DNA from: Symsagittifera roscoffensis
Lineage: Eukaryota > Xenacoelomorpha > Acoela > Convolutidae
DNA: 64,000 nt
Direction: 5' to 3'
Assembly: GCF_963678635.1 (NCBI RefSeq)
Contig: NC_087064.1
Coordinates: forward strand, 42,540,411-42,604,410
Positions 11,601-24,015 of this stretch are shown here, piece after piece. The position numbers and the translations under genes are program-made. The notes under the pieces are model-generated. The model searched no databases. It worked only from the letters and a program-made list of their open reading frames with translations, and was not told the origin of the DNA. Each line of letters starts with the position of its first letter. The stretch's first letter is position 1.

Positions 11601-13754
11601 TTGTTCAATTTTTTGAACAAACTTCGATTGGGAAATTTTTAAAATTTGATATCTCTCGATACCTGTTTTTTTTAATACATGGTTTTGCTTTTGCTCGGGG
11701 TATATGTTTCTACTGTGATCGAGCTTTTTTTGAATTTGTGCTTGACCTAAAATTCTCAACCCAAGACAAAACATGAAGTGAGCACCTCGATTGGGGTTTG
11801 TTTTGACAAAAGAAGCAAGATCGGACTAACAATACGTCAAGACACTGTACACTGACAGTCATAGCATGGTGGTAAGGTTATACTAATGATTTGATTCCCT
11901 GCCATAACAAAATTATTGTGTAAGGACAAGCTCTAACGTGACTTTTAGCATCAGGTCCACCACAGCATAACAAACTTTGGCTGCAATACCAGGTGAAAGT
12001 TCTAGAAAAAAAGACGCCTTTGAGTAGCAAAAAAGAGCATTTCTCTACATATATATTTACTGAGTCTGAAATCTGAGTTAAAAAAAAACACGGGTTCTGC
12101 TCATGCAGGCAGGTTATAGATCCTCTGTATGCTTAGTAATTTTTGTTTTATGGTTTTTCTTTGTTTAGTTTTATGCTTGGCGTGGGAGGTAAGAAATTAA
12201 ATCCAAACTTCAATATTTTTTTTGAATTAAAAGATGTTTTAAGGAATGAAACGCCATTAACAAAATTTAATTTTGATAAATTGGAAAAATGATTGTTTGC
12301 TAATTTTTGTGAAGAAACTGAAAACTAATTTAACTGGTCAATGATAGTTTCTGGTATTACAGAAAAACAAAACTGAAAAGTTTCGAAAGATGTAGTAACC
12401 TGGAGAAAAGCTTAGATCAAACATCTAAAATATCGTAGCACATTTGTTAGTAATCAAGAAATTCAGTAAAAAAACTCCAAAATGAAATGAAAGCCGTTGC
12501 ACATTTTGTTTATTGTTGAACTTAAGAAACATTTTTTTTGATACAAAACGAACTGCTGCATCTGAACTTTTGTAAACAGTCAATATTTTAATCAAATTTT
12601 TGTGTGACAAAAACAGCAAATTGGACCAAAGCATGGCATTCCGATACAAAAAAAGATTTATTTACTTATTTATTGGAATTGGTCCTAAATTATTGGAAAT
12701 AAATGTTTTTCAGTCGTATCAGTCCCTAAATTTTTAAATTTAAACAAAATATAAACAATAAACAAAGCCGAGTTAGAAAAATTCATAGTCGAAACCTAAA
12801 AAAAAAAATTTTGTTCATTTATATAAAAGAGCTACAGAAGTTTAAATCCCACGTGTACAACTATAATTGAAAATCTAAAAAGGTTTCTTTTTGCTAGATT
12901 AAATTTTCACAATCAAGTTGCATCTAAATTAAAACTTCAAAATTATTGCGTTTCTATCTTGCTTTATTCATCGCTTCAAATTAGACCTAAATATTTTGGA
13001 ATTAAACTTTTCTAACACTGAGGTTTTTGTTCATTTTTTTGAACAAACTTCGATTGGGAAATTTTTAAAATTTGATATCTCTCGATACCTGTTTTTTTTT
13101 GATACATGGTTTTGCTTTTGCTCGGGCTATATGTTTCTACTGTGATCGAGCTTTTTTTTGAAGTTGTGCTTGACCTAAAATTCTCAACCCAAGACAAAAC
13201 ATAAAGTCAGCACCTCAATTGGGGTTTGTTTTGACAAAAGAAGAAAGATCGGACTAACAATACGTCAAGACACTGTACACTGACAGTCATAGCATGGTGG
13301 TAAGGTTATACTAATGATTTGATTCCCTGCCATAACAAAATTAGTGTGTAAGGACAAGCTCTAACGTGACTTTTAGCATCAGGTCCACCACAGCATAACA
13401 AACTTTGGCTGCAATACCAGGTGAAAGTTCTAGAAAAAAAGACGACTTTGAGTAGCAAAAAAGAGCATTTCTCTACATATATATTTACTGAGTCTGAAAT
13501 CTGAGTTAAAAAAAAACACGGGTTCTGCTCATGCAGACAGGTTATAGATCCTCTGTATGCTTAGTAATTTTTGTTTTATGCTTTTTCTTTTTTTAGTTTT
13601 ATGCTTGGCGTGGGAGGTAAGAAATTAAATCCAAACTTCAATATTTTTTTTTGAATTAAAAGATATTTTAAGGAATGAAACGTCATTAACAAAATTTAAT
13701 TTTGATAAATTGGAAAAATGATTGTTTGCTAATTTTTGTGAAGAAACTGAAAAC

Positions 13755-13876
13755 TAATTTAACTGGTCAATGATAGTTTCTTATATTACAGAAGAAATAA
13801 TTTAACTGGTCAATGATAGTTTCTTGTATTACAGAAGAACTAATTTAACTGGTCAATGATAGTTTCTTGTTTTATT
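13755..13876 (+). repeat. 43-base triplication inside one array unit
   Basis: TAATTTAACTGGTCAATGAT begins at 13755, 13798 and 13841, each followed by GTTTCTT and, in the first two, ATTACAGAAGAA. This nested tandem repeat accounts for most of the extra length of the 1493-base unit. Confidence 0.85.
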
Positions 13877-16800
13877 CGAAAGATGTAGTAACTTGGAGAA
13901 AAGCTTAGATCAAACATCTAAAATATCGTGAAGCATTCTTTTGTAATCAAGAAACTCAGTAAAAAAACTCCAAATTGAAATGAAAGCCGTTGCACATTTT
14001 GTTTATTGTGGAACCTAAGCAACACTTTTTTGATAAAAGTGAACTGTTGCATCTGAACCTTTGTGAACGGTCAATAATTTAATCAAATTTTTGTGTGACA
14101 AAAACAACAAATTGGACCAAAGCATGGCATGCCGATACAAAAAAAAAAATTTATTTATTTATTTATTGGAATTGGTCCTAAATTATTGGAAAATATATGT
14201 TTTTCAGTCGTATCAGTCCCTAAAATTTTTAATTTAATCAAAATATAATCAATAAACACAGCCGAGTTAGAAAAGTTCATAGTAGAAACCTGAAGAAAGT
14301 TTTTTAGTCCATTTATATAAAAGAGCTACAGAGTTTTTAAATCCAATGTGTACAACTATAATTGAAAAATCTACAAAAGTCTCTTTTTGCTAGATTAAAT
14401 TTTCACAATCAAGTTGCATCTATATTAAAACATCAAAAATATTGCGTTATTATCTTGCTTTATTGATCGCTTCAAATTAGACCAAAAATTTTGGAATTAA
14501 ACTTTTGTAATACTGAGGTTTTTTTTATTTATTTTTGAACAAACTTCGACTGGGAAGTTTTAACATTTGATATCTCTCGATATCTGTTTTTTTGATACAT
14601 GGTTTTGCTTTTGCTCGGGGTATATAATTCTACTGTGATCGAGCTTTTTTTTGATTTTGTGCTTGACCTAAATTTCTCAACCCAAGACAAAACATAAAGT
14701 GAGCATCCCGATTGGGGTTTGTTTTGACAGAAGAAGCAAGAGTGGACTAACAATACGTTAAGACACTGTACACTGACAATCTTAGCATGGTGGTAAAGTT
14801 ATACTAATGATTTGATCCCCTGCCATGGCTAACTTAGTGTCTAGGGACAAGCTCTCACGTGATTTTTAGCATCAGGTCCACCACAGCCTAACAAACTTTG
14901 GTTGCAATACCAGGTGAAAATTCTAGAAAAAAAGACGACTTTGAGTAGCAAAAAAGAGCATTTCTCTATATATATACTGAGTCTGAAATCTGAGGTAACA
15001 ACAACACGGGTTCTGCTTATGCAGACAGGTTATAGATCCTCTGTATGCTTAGTAACTTTTGTTTTATGCTTTTTCCTTGTTTAGTTTTATGCTTGGCGTG
15101 GCAAGTAAGAAATTAAATCCAAACTTCAATATTTTTTTTGAATTAAAAGATATTTTAAGGAATGAAATGCTATTAACAATATTTAATTTTGTTAAAATGG
15201 AAAAATGATTGTTTGCTAATTTTTGTGAAGAAACTGAAAACTAATTTAACAGGTCAATGACAGTTTCTTGTATTACAGAAAAATAAAACTGAAAAGATTC
15301 GAAAGATGTAGTAACCTGGAGAAAAGCTTAGATCAAACATCTAAAATATCGTAAAACATTCTTTAGTAATCAAGAAACGCAGTCAAAAAACTCCAAAATG
15401 AAATGAAAGCCGTTGCAAATTTTGTTTATTTTTGAACTTAAGAAACACTTTTTTTTTGATAAAAAACGAACTGCTGCATCTGAACCTTTGTAAACGGTTA
15501 ATATTTTAATCAAATTACTGTGTGACAAAACAACAAATTGGACCAAAGCATCGCATTCCGATACAAAAAAAAGATTTATTTATTTATTTATTGGAATTGG
15601 TCCTAAATTATTGGAAAATATATGTTTTTCAGTCGTATCAGTCACTAAAACTTTTAATTTAATCAAAATATAAACAATAAACAAAGCTGAGTTAGAAAAA
15701 TTCATATTCGAAACCTGAAGAAATTTTTTTAGTCCATTTATATAAAAGAGCTACAGAGTTTTTAAATCCAATGTGTACAACTATAATTGAAAAATCTAAA
15801 AAGTTTTCTTTTTGCTTGATTAAATTTTCACAATCAAGTTGCATCTATGTTAAAACTTCAAAATTATTGCGTTTCTAGCTTGCTTTATTCATCGCTTCAA
15901 ATTAGATCTAAGAATTTTGGAATGAAACTTTTCTAACACTGAGGTTTTTGTTCATTTTTTTTGAACAAACTTCGACTGGGAAGTTTTTAACATTTGATGT
16001 CTCTCGTTACCTGTTTTTTTTTGATACACGGTTTTGCTTTTGCTCGGGGTATATGTTTCTACTGTGATCGAGCTTTTTTTTGAATTTGTGCTTGACCTAA
16101 ATTTCTCAACCCAAGACAAAACATAAAGTGAGCACCTCGATTGGGGGTTGTTTTGACAGAAGAAGCAAGATCGGACTAAAAATACGTCAAGACACTGTAC
16201 ACTGACAGTCTTAGCATGGTGGTAAAGTTATACTAATGATTTGATCCCCTGCCATAGCTAAATTAGTGTGTAGGGCAAGCTCTCAGGTGACTTTTAGCAT
16301 CAGGTCCACAACAGCCTAACAAACTTTGGTTGCAATACCAGGTGAAAATTCCAGAAAAAAGACGACTTTGAGTAGCAAAAAAGAGCATTTCTCTATATAT
16401 ATACTGAGTCTGAAATCTGAGGTAACAACAACACGGGTTCTGCTTATGCAGACAGGTTATAGATCCTCTGTATGCTTAGTAATTTTTGTTTTATGCTTTT
16501 TCCTTGTTTAGTTTTATGCTTGTTGTGGGAGGTAAGAAATAAAATCCAAACTTAAAAATTTTTTTTGAATTAAAAGATATTTTAAGGAATGAAACGCTAT
16601 TAACAAAATTTCCTTTTGGTAAAATGGAAAAATGATTTTTTGCTAACTTTTGTGAAGAAACTGAAAACTAATTTAACTGGTCAATAACAGTCTCTAGTAT
16701 TACAGAAAAATAAAACTGAAAAGTTTCGAAAGATGTAATAACCTGGAGAAAAGCTTAGATCAAACATCTAAAATATCGTAAAACATTCTTTAGTAATCAA

Positions 16801-18884
16801 GAAACTCAGTCAAAAAACTCCAAAATGAAATGGAAGCCATTGCACATTTTGTTTATTGTTGAACTTAAGAAACACTTTTTTTTTGATAAAAAACAAACTG
16901 CTGCATCTGAACCTTTGTAAACGGTCAATATTTTAATCAAATTACTGTGTGACAAAACAACAAATTGGACCAAAGCATGGCATTCCGATACAAAAAAAAA
17001 GATTTATTTATTTATTTATTGGAATTGGTCCTAAATTATTGGAAAATATATGTTTTTCAGTCGTATCAGTCCCTAAAATTTTTAATTTAATCAAAATATA
17101 AACATTAAACAAAGCCGATTTAGAAAAATTCATAGTCGAAACCTGAAAAAAAAAATTTAGTCCTTTTATATAAAAGAGCTACAGAAGTTTAAATCCAATG
17201 TGTACAACTATAATTGAAAAATCTAAAAAGGTTTCTTTTTGCTAGATTAAATTTTCACAATCAAGTTGCATCTATATTAAGACTTCAAAATTATTGCGTT
17301 TCTATCTTGCTTTATTCATCGCTTCAAATTAGACCTAAAATTTTTGGAAATAAAGTTTTCTAACACTGAGGTTTTTGTTCATTTTTTTTGAACAAACTTC
17401 GATTGGGAAATTTTTAACATTTGATATCTCTCGATACCTGTTTTTTTATACATGGTTTTGCTTTTGCTCGAAGAATATGTTTCTACTGTGATCGAGCTTT
17501 TTTTTGAATTTGTGCTTGACCTAAAATTCTCAATCCAAGACAAAACATAAAGTGAGCACCTCGATTGGGGTTTGTTTTGACAGAAGAAGCAAGATCGGAC
17601 TAACAATACGTCAAGACACTGTACACTGACAGTCTTAGCATGGTGATAAGGTTATACTAATGATTTGATCCCCTGCCATAGCAAAACTAGTGTGTAAGGA
17701 CAAGCTCTCACGTGACTTTTAGCATCAGGTCCACCACAGCCTAACAAACTTTGGCTGCAATTTCAGGTGAAAGTTCCAGAAAAAAAGACGACTTTGAGTA
17801 GCAAAAAAGAGCATTTCTCTACATATATATACTGAGTCTGAAATCTTAGGTAACAAAAACACGGGTTCTGCTTATGCATACAGATTATAGATCCTCTGTA
17901 TGCTTAGTAATTTTTGTGTTATGCTTTTTCCTTGTTTAGTTTTATGCTTGGCGTGGGAGGTGAGAAATTAAATCCAAACTTCAATATTTTTTTTGAATTA
18001 AAAAATATTAACAAAATTTAATTTTGATAAAATGGAAAAATGATTGTTTGCTAATTTTTGTGAAGAAACTGAAAACTAATTTAACAGGTCAATGACAGTT
18101 TCTTGTATTACAGAAAATTAAAAATGAAAAGTTTCGAAAGATGTAGTAACCTGGAGAAAAGCTTAGATCAAACATCTAAAATATCGTGAAACATTCTTTT
18201 GTAATCAAGAAACTCAGGAAAAAAACTCCAAAATGAAATGAAAGCCGTTACAGATTTTGTTTATTGTTGAACTTAAGAAATACTTTTTTTTTGATAAAAA
18301 TTGATCTGCTAAATCTGAAATTTTGTTAACGTTCAATAGTTTACTCAAATATTTGTGTGACAAAAACAACAAATGGGACCAAAGCATGGCATTCCGATAT
18401 AAACAAGATTTATTTATGTATTTGTTGGAATTGGTCCTAAATTATTGGAAAATATATGTTTTTCTGTCGTTTCAGTCCCTAAGATTTTTAATTTAATCAA
18501 ACTATAAACAATAAACAAAGCCGAGACAGAAAAAACCATAGTCGAAACCTGAAAAAAAATTTATTTCAATTATATAAAAGAGCTACAGAGTTTTTAAATC
18601 CTATATATACAACTATAATTGAAAAATCTAAGAAAGATTTCTTTTTTTGGTAGATTAAATTTTCACGATTAAGTTGCATCTATATTAAAACTTTAAAATT
18701 ATTGCGTTTCTGTCTTGCTTCATTTCTCGCTTCAAATTAGATCTAAAAAGTTTTGGAATTAAACTTTTCTAACACTGAGGTTTTTGTTCATTTTTTTTTA
18801 ACAAACTTCGACTGGGAAGTTTTTAACATTTGATATCTCTCGATACCTGTTTTTTTGATACATGATTTTGCTTATGCGTAGAAA

Positions 18885-19560
18885 AGATTCACGCAACTGA
18901 AGATAAATATCTTGTATATAACGTTTTAAAAAGTTTGCAAAATGGAATTTTCTTATCAAAATTTTTGGAAAATGTCAGCCAATGCGAGCTGTGGTCTTGA
19001 AAATTTAGTTTTTCGGATCCCCAGTCGAGAAATTTTAACCTAATTTGAAGCAACGTTTGAGCGGTTTGACAGTTTTTTAGACCATTGCGCTCATAATCTT
19101 GCATCAAAATGAGCGTTTTGAGCGTTTTTTCTCAAAGATTTGAGCGATTCCTAGCGTACAAAACCGATCAGAAACTGCGGAAGATTTCAACGGTTTTCAA
19201 TCGTTTTTTCAGACAAGCCGCTCAAAAACCATTCAAATCGCGCGCGGTATTTGAGCGGTTTTTGTAAATAAATTGCTCAAAACTGCTGAAATACTTGTAG
19301 TACGAATGTTTGGCGAACAACCTCGACTTAGCGAACAAACTCGAGCTGCAGTTTCTTACTTCCGAAAAAATTTAATAACGTTCAGCGGATTGAGATAATG
19401 TAAAAAAACCCTATGGGAGCGCAACGGCAAGCAACCCAATTTAGCACAGCATGGCATATTTGTTTCAGCATTAGCCTATTAAAGCTATGTTATATGCAAT
19501 AAAACTTTCAAAAAACCGCTCAAACTATTCAAATCTATATTCACCTAAGTCAAGGAGCCA
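18885..19560. repeat. Foldback-like region of GAGCGGTTTT repeats
   Basis: Just beyond the array, TTTGAGCGGTTT-type words (near 19058, 19112, 19136, 19250) alternate with their complements AAACCGCTCAAA (near 19215 and 19513), so single strands could form several hairpins. No coding frame looks real. It may be an eroded foldback element. Confidence 0.45.
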
Positions 19561-19574
19561 AAATAATCACCATT

Positions 19575-19705
19575 TTACTGCACCGTAGCACACTCAGAGC
19601 AGAGGCCTTTCATATCCGTGGCAACTGCTTCCGATGAACAATTGCTGCCGCCTTCAATAGGTAGCTCAGAACGGCTTGAATTATCTCTCTTCATATATGG
19701 CCAAA
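19575..19705 (-). CDS. Possible terminal exon of an unidentified minus-strand gene
   Basis: After an acceptor-like TTGTACTACAG (ending at 19706) a frame of about 43 codons runs to TAA at 19577-19575. It is less AT-rich than its surroundings, is cysteine- and acid-bearing, and ends MKGLCSECATVQ. I recognise no family. It could be the last exon of a gene whose other exons I cannot see, or a fossil fragment. Confidence 0.3.
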
Positions 19706-20039
19706 CTGTAGTACAATACAGGATTAGGTTCGTTTGATTGCTTCCTGAAAGTTTGCAGTAAAAGCGCATGAAAAATTTAAGCCAAAACAAATATCAGCTG
19801 CATTTGAAACAACGCTCTGACTGCGTTTTAAAGTTCCGAAGAACAAATAATTGATTTTAAAAATGATAAAAAATTTAAATTAAAAAAAAATTCAATTTGC
19901 TCCTACATTTTTTCTTCTTTTCCAAACCCCCATACCAAGCAATTTCTTAAATAATCTCTTTAATTTTGAGCTCAAGAAATCAATATGTTTTAATCAACTT
20001 ACTATACATCATAACATGAATAGCAAACATACCAGTATG

Positions 20040-20680
20040 ACCAATTCAGTTATTGTTCCAACTTTTGAAAAGGCGGAGGAACTTTGTATTCGGGTGTTTT
20101 AGTTTTTTTTTGTTTTTGTTTTCCACGCAAAATCAGGTACCACAAATAATGGTCGAATTTAAGCTATTTTAGTCGTGATTTAACTCACAACAAGAAACTT
20201 ACAAAAAGTTTCCAGTGTCGAGAAAAACCGGTTCGAAACTTTTGATTTTTTTGTCTTATTTCGATCGAATAAAGCGAGCGAGCAGTCAGTTTTTAATGGG
20301 TTAAATGCTTACTTTAGCTTAATTAAAAACGTGAACACTTAGTTTTACTTGATTACGTTGGTTTACTGTGAGTTTTTACCACCTTTTTTGAATCAAATTT
20401 TTTGAAAATTCAAAAAACTCCAAAAAAATTTGAAAAATGTTTTCGATTTTTTTTTTCGTTTTTGCGAGTAATTTTTTTACATAAAATGCTTTTAATTCGT
20501 TCATTTTACTATGAGTGTCGAAAATACCTAGATCACAATTTTTTGATCTTTTTATCACACCACGCCAAAAAAACGACAAAATTTGAAAAAAAAACTGTTT
20601 TTTTTTCTAAGACTGCAGTCCAAACATTCTGTGCCACTTGCATAGTAACCGGCCATCTTTGTTACTAGTTTTGGATTCAA
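20040..20680 (+). repeat. Dispersed repeat R1, copy 1
   Basis: The copy starts with a segment containing CAAAATCAGGTACCAC and GAGAAAAACCGGTTCGAAAC. It passes through a purine/T-rich middle and ends in CATTCTGTGCCACTTGCA followed by GTAACCGGCCATC. The same order recurs at 21330-22200 (plus) and 50560-51040 (minus). No terminal repeats or coding frame were found. Confidence 0.7.
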
Positions 20681-21329
20681 TTTTTTGCAAATTAGTAATT
20701 AAATTTCGTTATTTTTTCACAGCGAATGATCAGAACCGTACCATTTTCGGTTCAGATCATGTGATATGTCATTCACTTTTCAGGGATGTTTTTGTGGCAC
20801 TGTTTTTTTTTCAGCTTGGAAAACGACTAGTTTCAAAGCCATAAACAATGTTAAGACAATGCAAGGTATTTTTAAGGGTGAAAGTTCTACAAGAACGCGG
20901 ATGATTTCATATTGTTTAGTTCACCTCTGCAAAAAACGTGAACTGATATGCATAAAAACAGTTTTTTTTTACCGAAGCAAATCTCCGGAACACGAACTTT
21001 TCCAAATGCAACGAAGTTCGAAACATTTTTTCAAAAGAACTGAATCTAATTTTTGATATGGTTTATTACCGGACCAGCGCGCGCATACTGCATAATTTGA
21101 GCATACTGCATAAATAGACAATTCCAAAAAGCAGGAACAGAATAGATTATTTGAAAATATCAATAAGCTTTTTCAGACAACTTTTGCATTCAAAAATCAA
21201 TTTTTTAGTCAGAAAAAGTCGCAAGTCATCTAAAATACAAAATTTTTAAAGCAAAAACTGCTCGAATTTGGCTGATTTTTCTTGTAATTTATTTCAGTCT
21301 CCCTAAATTTTTGCAAATAATTGTTTCGA
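20681..21329. other. Interval between R1 copies; no gene seen
   Basis: AT-rich sequence with overlapping short frames on both strands but no codon-like signal. A small direct repeat GCATACTGCATAA occurs at about 21086 and 21103. Confidence 0.4.
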
Positions 21330-22200
21330 CTTTCGAACAAAGGATGGAATATTCGTGTTCTGGGTTTTTTTCTCCTGACGACTTTTAGAATCTGTCAACT
21401 TGGTTTATCTCTCGCAAGACGGGATTCACTCCGCAAATTCAAAGTTCTTGTTTTCGACACAAAAACAGGTAACAAAAATAATCGTCGGACTGGTTGAGTT
21501 ATATATCATATTAAAAACGTTTCAGTCGTGATTCGAACCACATCAAAAATAATCAAAAATTTTTGCCAATGCCGAAAAAAAAGCGGTTTTGAATCTTTGG
21601 TTTTTTGTCCTAATTTGAGCCAAAAAAGCAAGCGAGCGAGCTGTTTTTGTTTTCCAAGCAAAATCAGATACCACTAATAATCATCGGACTTGATTGAGTG
21701 ATATATCATATTCAAACCCCTTCAGTCGAGATACGACATCAAAAAGTTTCAAAAAATAGTTTTCCTGATGCCGAGAAAAACTAGTTTAAATTTTTCCATT
21801 TTTGTCTAAATTCGATCGAGTGAGCAGGCTTACAATATCTTATTTATACCTAACTTAATTTATTTTTGTTCAAGTGAAGTTATTTTTTGCAGTTTTTAGC
21901 TTCCTCTTAGGAATCAAAGAATTCAAAAACTTGAGAAAAAATTTTGAAAAATTATTCTTAAGAAATTTCAATTTTTCAATTTTTATGTTTTTTCTTGTTA
22001 TTTGTCAAAAACTGTTTCCAATTTGCAGATTTTACTTTGACTTACGAAAAAGCTTAAGCTCTGCTTTTCCGCTGAGATTCTTTTATCACACCAAGCCGAA
22101 AAACCACACTAATTGGAAAACAAATTTTGTTGTAATTTTTTAAGACCGGTACCGGTCGGAACATTCTCTGTTACTTGCACAGTAACCGGCTATCCTTGTA
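21330..22200 (+). repeat. Dispersed repeat R1, copy 2 with internal duplication
   Basis: The 5' module (CAAAATCAGATACCAC, TCGTCGGACTGG, then GCCGAGAAAAACTAG) occurs twice in tandem here, near 21460 and 21660. The 3' module follows and ends in CATTCTCTGTTACTTGCAC and GTAACCGGCTATCC. Confidence 0.65.
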
Positions 22201-22204
22201 GGCT

Positions 22205-22899
22205 ATTTCAGTTTATTCGAGTTAATGATTTCAGAGTTTGTTTTAGATTCACTCAATGTCCCTTACTGCTGTTCTCTCTTCTTCTACTTCTTCCGGTTCA
22301 GTCCTGTCTGGGCTCCACCATTTTCCTGTTGTATCTCTTCTCCATCCCGTACTATCTTCTTCTATTGAAACTCGACTCCATTTTCAAATTTTCGTTGTCC
22401 CCAGTTTGAATAGTTTTCTCCCGATTTGTATCGTGGTCACGGTCTGACTTGATGTTCCTGTCTCAGTTTGGCTAGATGTCTCTCTTTGGGTTCCGTATAC
22501 AACCTCTGGTTGGCTTGATGATCTTTCTTCTCGAGTTTCTGTCCCCATGGCCTATTGCATCCCCCAGGCTCAGTGGATGACTCATCTGATGAAGTTGTGG
22601 CTTCGCATTGTGGTGTTCATAGGCAGGATTGTCTTCATCACCATTATAATCTCTCAACCTGTGGTTACGTGTCATTTAAACCATCTCCTCGTTTTTCGAC
22701 TTAATTTCCATCCTCATCACATAACAATTGCTTTACTTCACATACATTTTGTCAGTCGAGTCGGCTTTTATCTTTTCTAATCTATTAAAAGAAAACCACA
22801 ATTTAACCGTAGGTTGTTTGTGATCTAATTCTGGCAACATCTCTCATCATCACTGTCCTTTTCGAAGCTTTTTATTTTGACGAGTGTTGACTTTATGCC
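22205..22899 (-). other. Unassigned block; minus strand looks like decayed coding sequence
   Basis: Composition changes sharply here: the plus strand is C/T-rich and the minus strand A/G-rich. A minus frame at 22675-22472 (67 codons) contains YNGDEDNPAYEHH, with an NPxY-type motif seen in cytoplasmic tails, and ends in a basic stretch. It lies just beyond the 3' end of the minus-strand LTR at 22900. It could be flanking host DNA, or the tail of another element's glycoprotein or Gag. I cannot decide. Confidence 0.3.
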
Positions 22900-23278
22900 T
22901 GAGGTAGCAAATTCATAGAGTAATTTCAGATGAGGTACACCGTCTGTTCGTCACGCTATCTTTTTTTTCGGCCGGCTAGATTCGTGCAACTTCTTAGTCT
23001 TATACCAATCTTAATCTTACTTTTATATCTCCTAGGCCCAATACATCTAGTGCATACTGGTATTTGCGAGTTTATTCTTGGAGCTTCTCCAAAATTAGAA
23101 AAACTGTAGTCTAAGTTTACTCGAATTGTTTTGGTGCTGAAACTACAAGTAAATTCAGCACTTACAAAAAGTGTCAGTGTTAGTTATGGAATATGATTGA
23201 TTATTTAGTTATATTTTATAATGATAGTTTTAGCAATAAAATAATTAGTTTATAAATACTAGTTTAAAACTGGTTCCA
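22900..23278 (-). mobile_element. LTR of the element-B family, copy 1 (minus orientation)
   Basis: Read on the minus strand it begins TGGAACCAG and carries AAGTGCTGAATTTACTTG, TTTCAGCACC, the ATACCAATC/TAAGAAG block and GACGGTGTACC in the same order as the LTR at 51046-51455 and the solo LTR at 34151-34523. It ends near a CTACCTCA. The match to element B is strong in blocks but the intervening bases differ, so this is a diverged subfamily. Confidence 0.8.
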
Positions 23279-23282
23279 CCCA

Positions 23283-23606
23283 TCAGGGGTTTAGATTGTT
23301 TTTAGTTTTTAATTGTTTTTTATAGTGAAGGACAGGTGAAGTAGTTTTCCTGGAGAGGTTGGGGCAGTGACTTCGTGAAGAGAAAAGAGATGTAGTTGTT
23401 TGTGTAGAAAGAAGAAGAACACTTGTTCGTCTTCCAAAGGTGGGTCTCGTTTGATCGTGAATCATCTTGAGTGATCGTGTCAAGACTACAGATCGATGCA
23501 ATGTTAAGCTTAGAGCTAGACTACGTGCGAGATGAAATTTGATTTTTTTTCGTGTGAAGTGCCAATGACTATGATTGGTATGTGAGATCAACACCGAGTT
23601 GGCCAT
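23283..23606 (-). CDS. Small open frame abutting the LTR (retroelement 3' region), copy 1
   Basis: A 107-codon ATG-started frame ends four bases before the LTR start. It is rich in Ser, Thr, Leu, His and Arg (for example FTRKKIKFHLARSLALSLT) and has no recognised domain. The same frame is intact in copy 2 (28125-28448) with only two or three residue changes. It may encode a small accessory protein of the element or be an untranslated region kept open by the element's A/C bias. Confidence 0.35.
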   Translation of the reverse strand: MANSVLISHTNHSHWHFTRKKIKFHLARSLALSLTLHRSVVLTRSLKMIHDQTRPTFGRRTSVLLLSTQTTTSLFSSRSHCPNLSRKTTSPVLHYKKQLKTKNNLNP

Positions 23607-23936
23607 TGGCCTGTTTCAATGGTTTCCTCTGCTGCGGTGTTGAGTCAATTCTTTAAATCCATTGAGGGTAGTTACTACGGCAACAAACCAATAGAATTTC
23701 CCTTCCAGAGTTGGAATGTAATCGAGTTTTCATCTACTTTGCTGCTCGTTCCTTTGGCTCTAAGATATCTTTTACCTTGCATTTATATATCTACATCTTT
23801 TTATTGAAGTCAATAATTTTAGTTATAATTTGTTTTTAGTTGTTTTCGCAAAAGCGTTTTTATTTAATTCGGTTAATTTAAAGAGTCGCTCACCTTAGAT
23901 CAAATCTCGTCAAAAATAGAGTTTAAGCCACAAAGC

Positions 23937-24015
23937 GTGGGTGTAGCGCGGTGGGTTAGACAGGCTATAGAACTTGCTCAGTACGTCCCTCTGGTTATTG
24001 AGGCCAGGAGTATAC
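23937..24015 (+). repeat. tRNA-derived SINE-like segment, copy 1
   Basis: TAGCGCGGTGGGTTAG fits a pol III A box and D arm. About 48 bases downstream GGTTATTGAGGCC is a degraded B box, at roughly tRNA spacing. No intact tRNA fold is evident, so this is a SINE head rather than a tRNA gene. It sits inside the duplicated retroelement block and is shared by both copies, so it inserted before the duplication. Confidence 0.5.

Larger units (their letters stand above)
3870..18880 (+). repeat. Tandem array of ~1.43-kb units (about ten copies)
   Basis: The landmark GTGAGCACCTCGATTGGG (or a close variant) occurs at 3959, 6076, 7497, 8920, 10353, 11778, 13206, 14699, 16128 and 17552, giving periods of 1421-1433 bases except for one of 1493 and a first interval of 2117 that holds a truncated extra copy. 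Copies are highly similar, differing by substitutions and homopolymer indels. Those at about 9.4, 10.8 and 12.2 kb share private variants (ATCGTAGCACATTTGTTAG), as expected from recent unequal exchange. Every full unit has a TATATAAAAG box, a homopolymer-rich stretch and several frames of 60-90 codons, but these frames are broken differently in different units and many begin at TTG, so I do not call them genes. The unit's nature (satellite, tandemly duplicated non-coding gene or mobile-element derivative) is unresolved. Confidence 0.93.

Noticed and set aside
5285-18260. Repeated minus-strand frames of 60-91 codons and plus-strand frames of ~60 codons in the tandem units
   Set aside because: They are broken at different places in different units by homopolymer indels, several begin at TTG rather than ATG, and none resembles a known protein. 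Recurrence follows from the tandem repeat.
3870-18880. Tandem units as spliced-leader RNA, snRNA, 5S rRNA or tRNA genes
   Set aside because: A GAG/GTAAG word followed by a T-rich Sm-like stretch suggested a spliced-leader gene, but the donor is mutated in several units and no U6, 5S or tRNA core is present. The TAGCATGGTGG / GATTTGATCCCC pair is too closely spaced (about 26 bases) for a tRNA promoter.
3870-18880. CACGTG E-box in the units as a regulatory site
   Set aside because: It is altered in several copies (CACTTG, AACGTG, AGGTGA), so there is no sign of selection.
3870-18880. CRISPR array
   Set aside because: Units are over a kilobase long with no short repeat/spacer alternation, in eukaryotic DNA.
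23937-24015. A functional tRNA gene
   Set aside because: The A box is good but the B box is degraded and no cloverleaf can be drawn.
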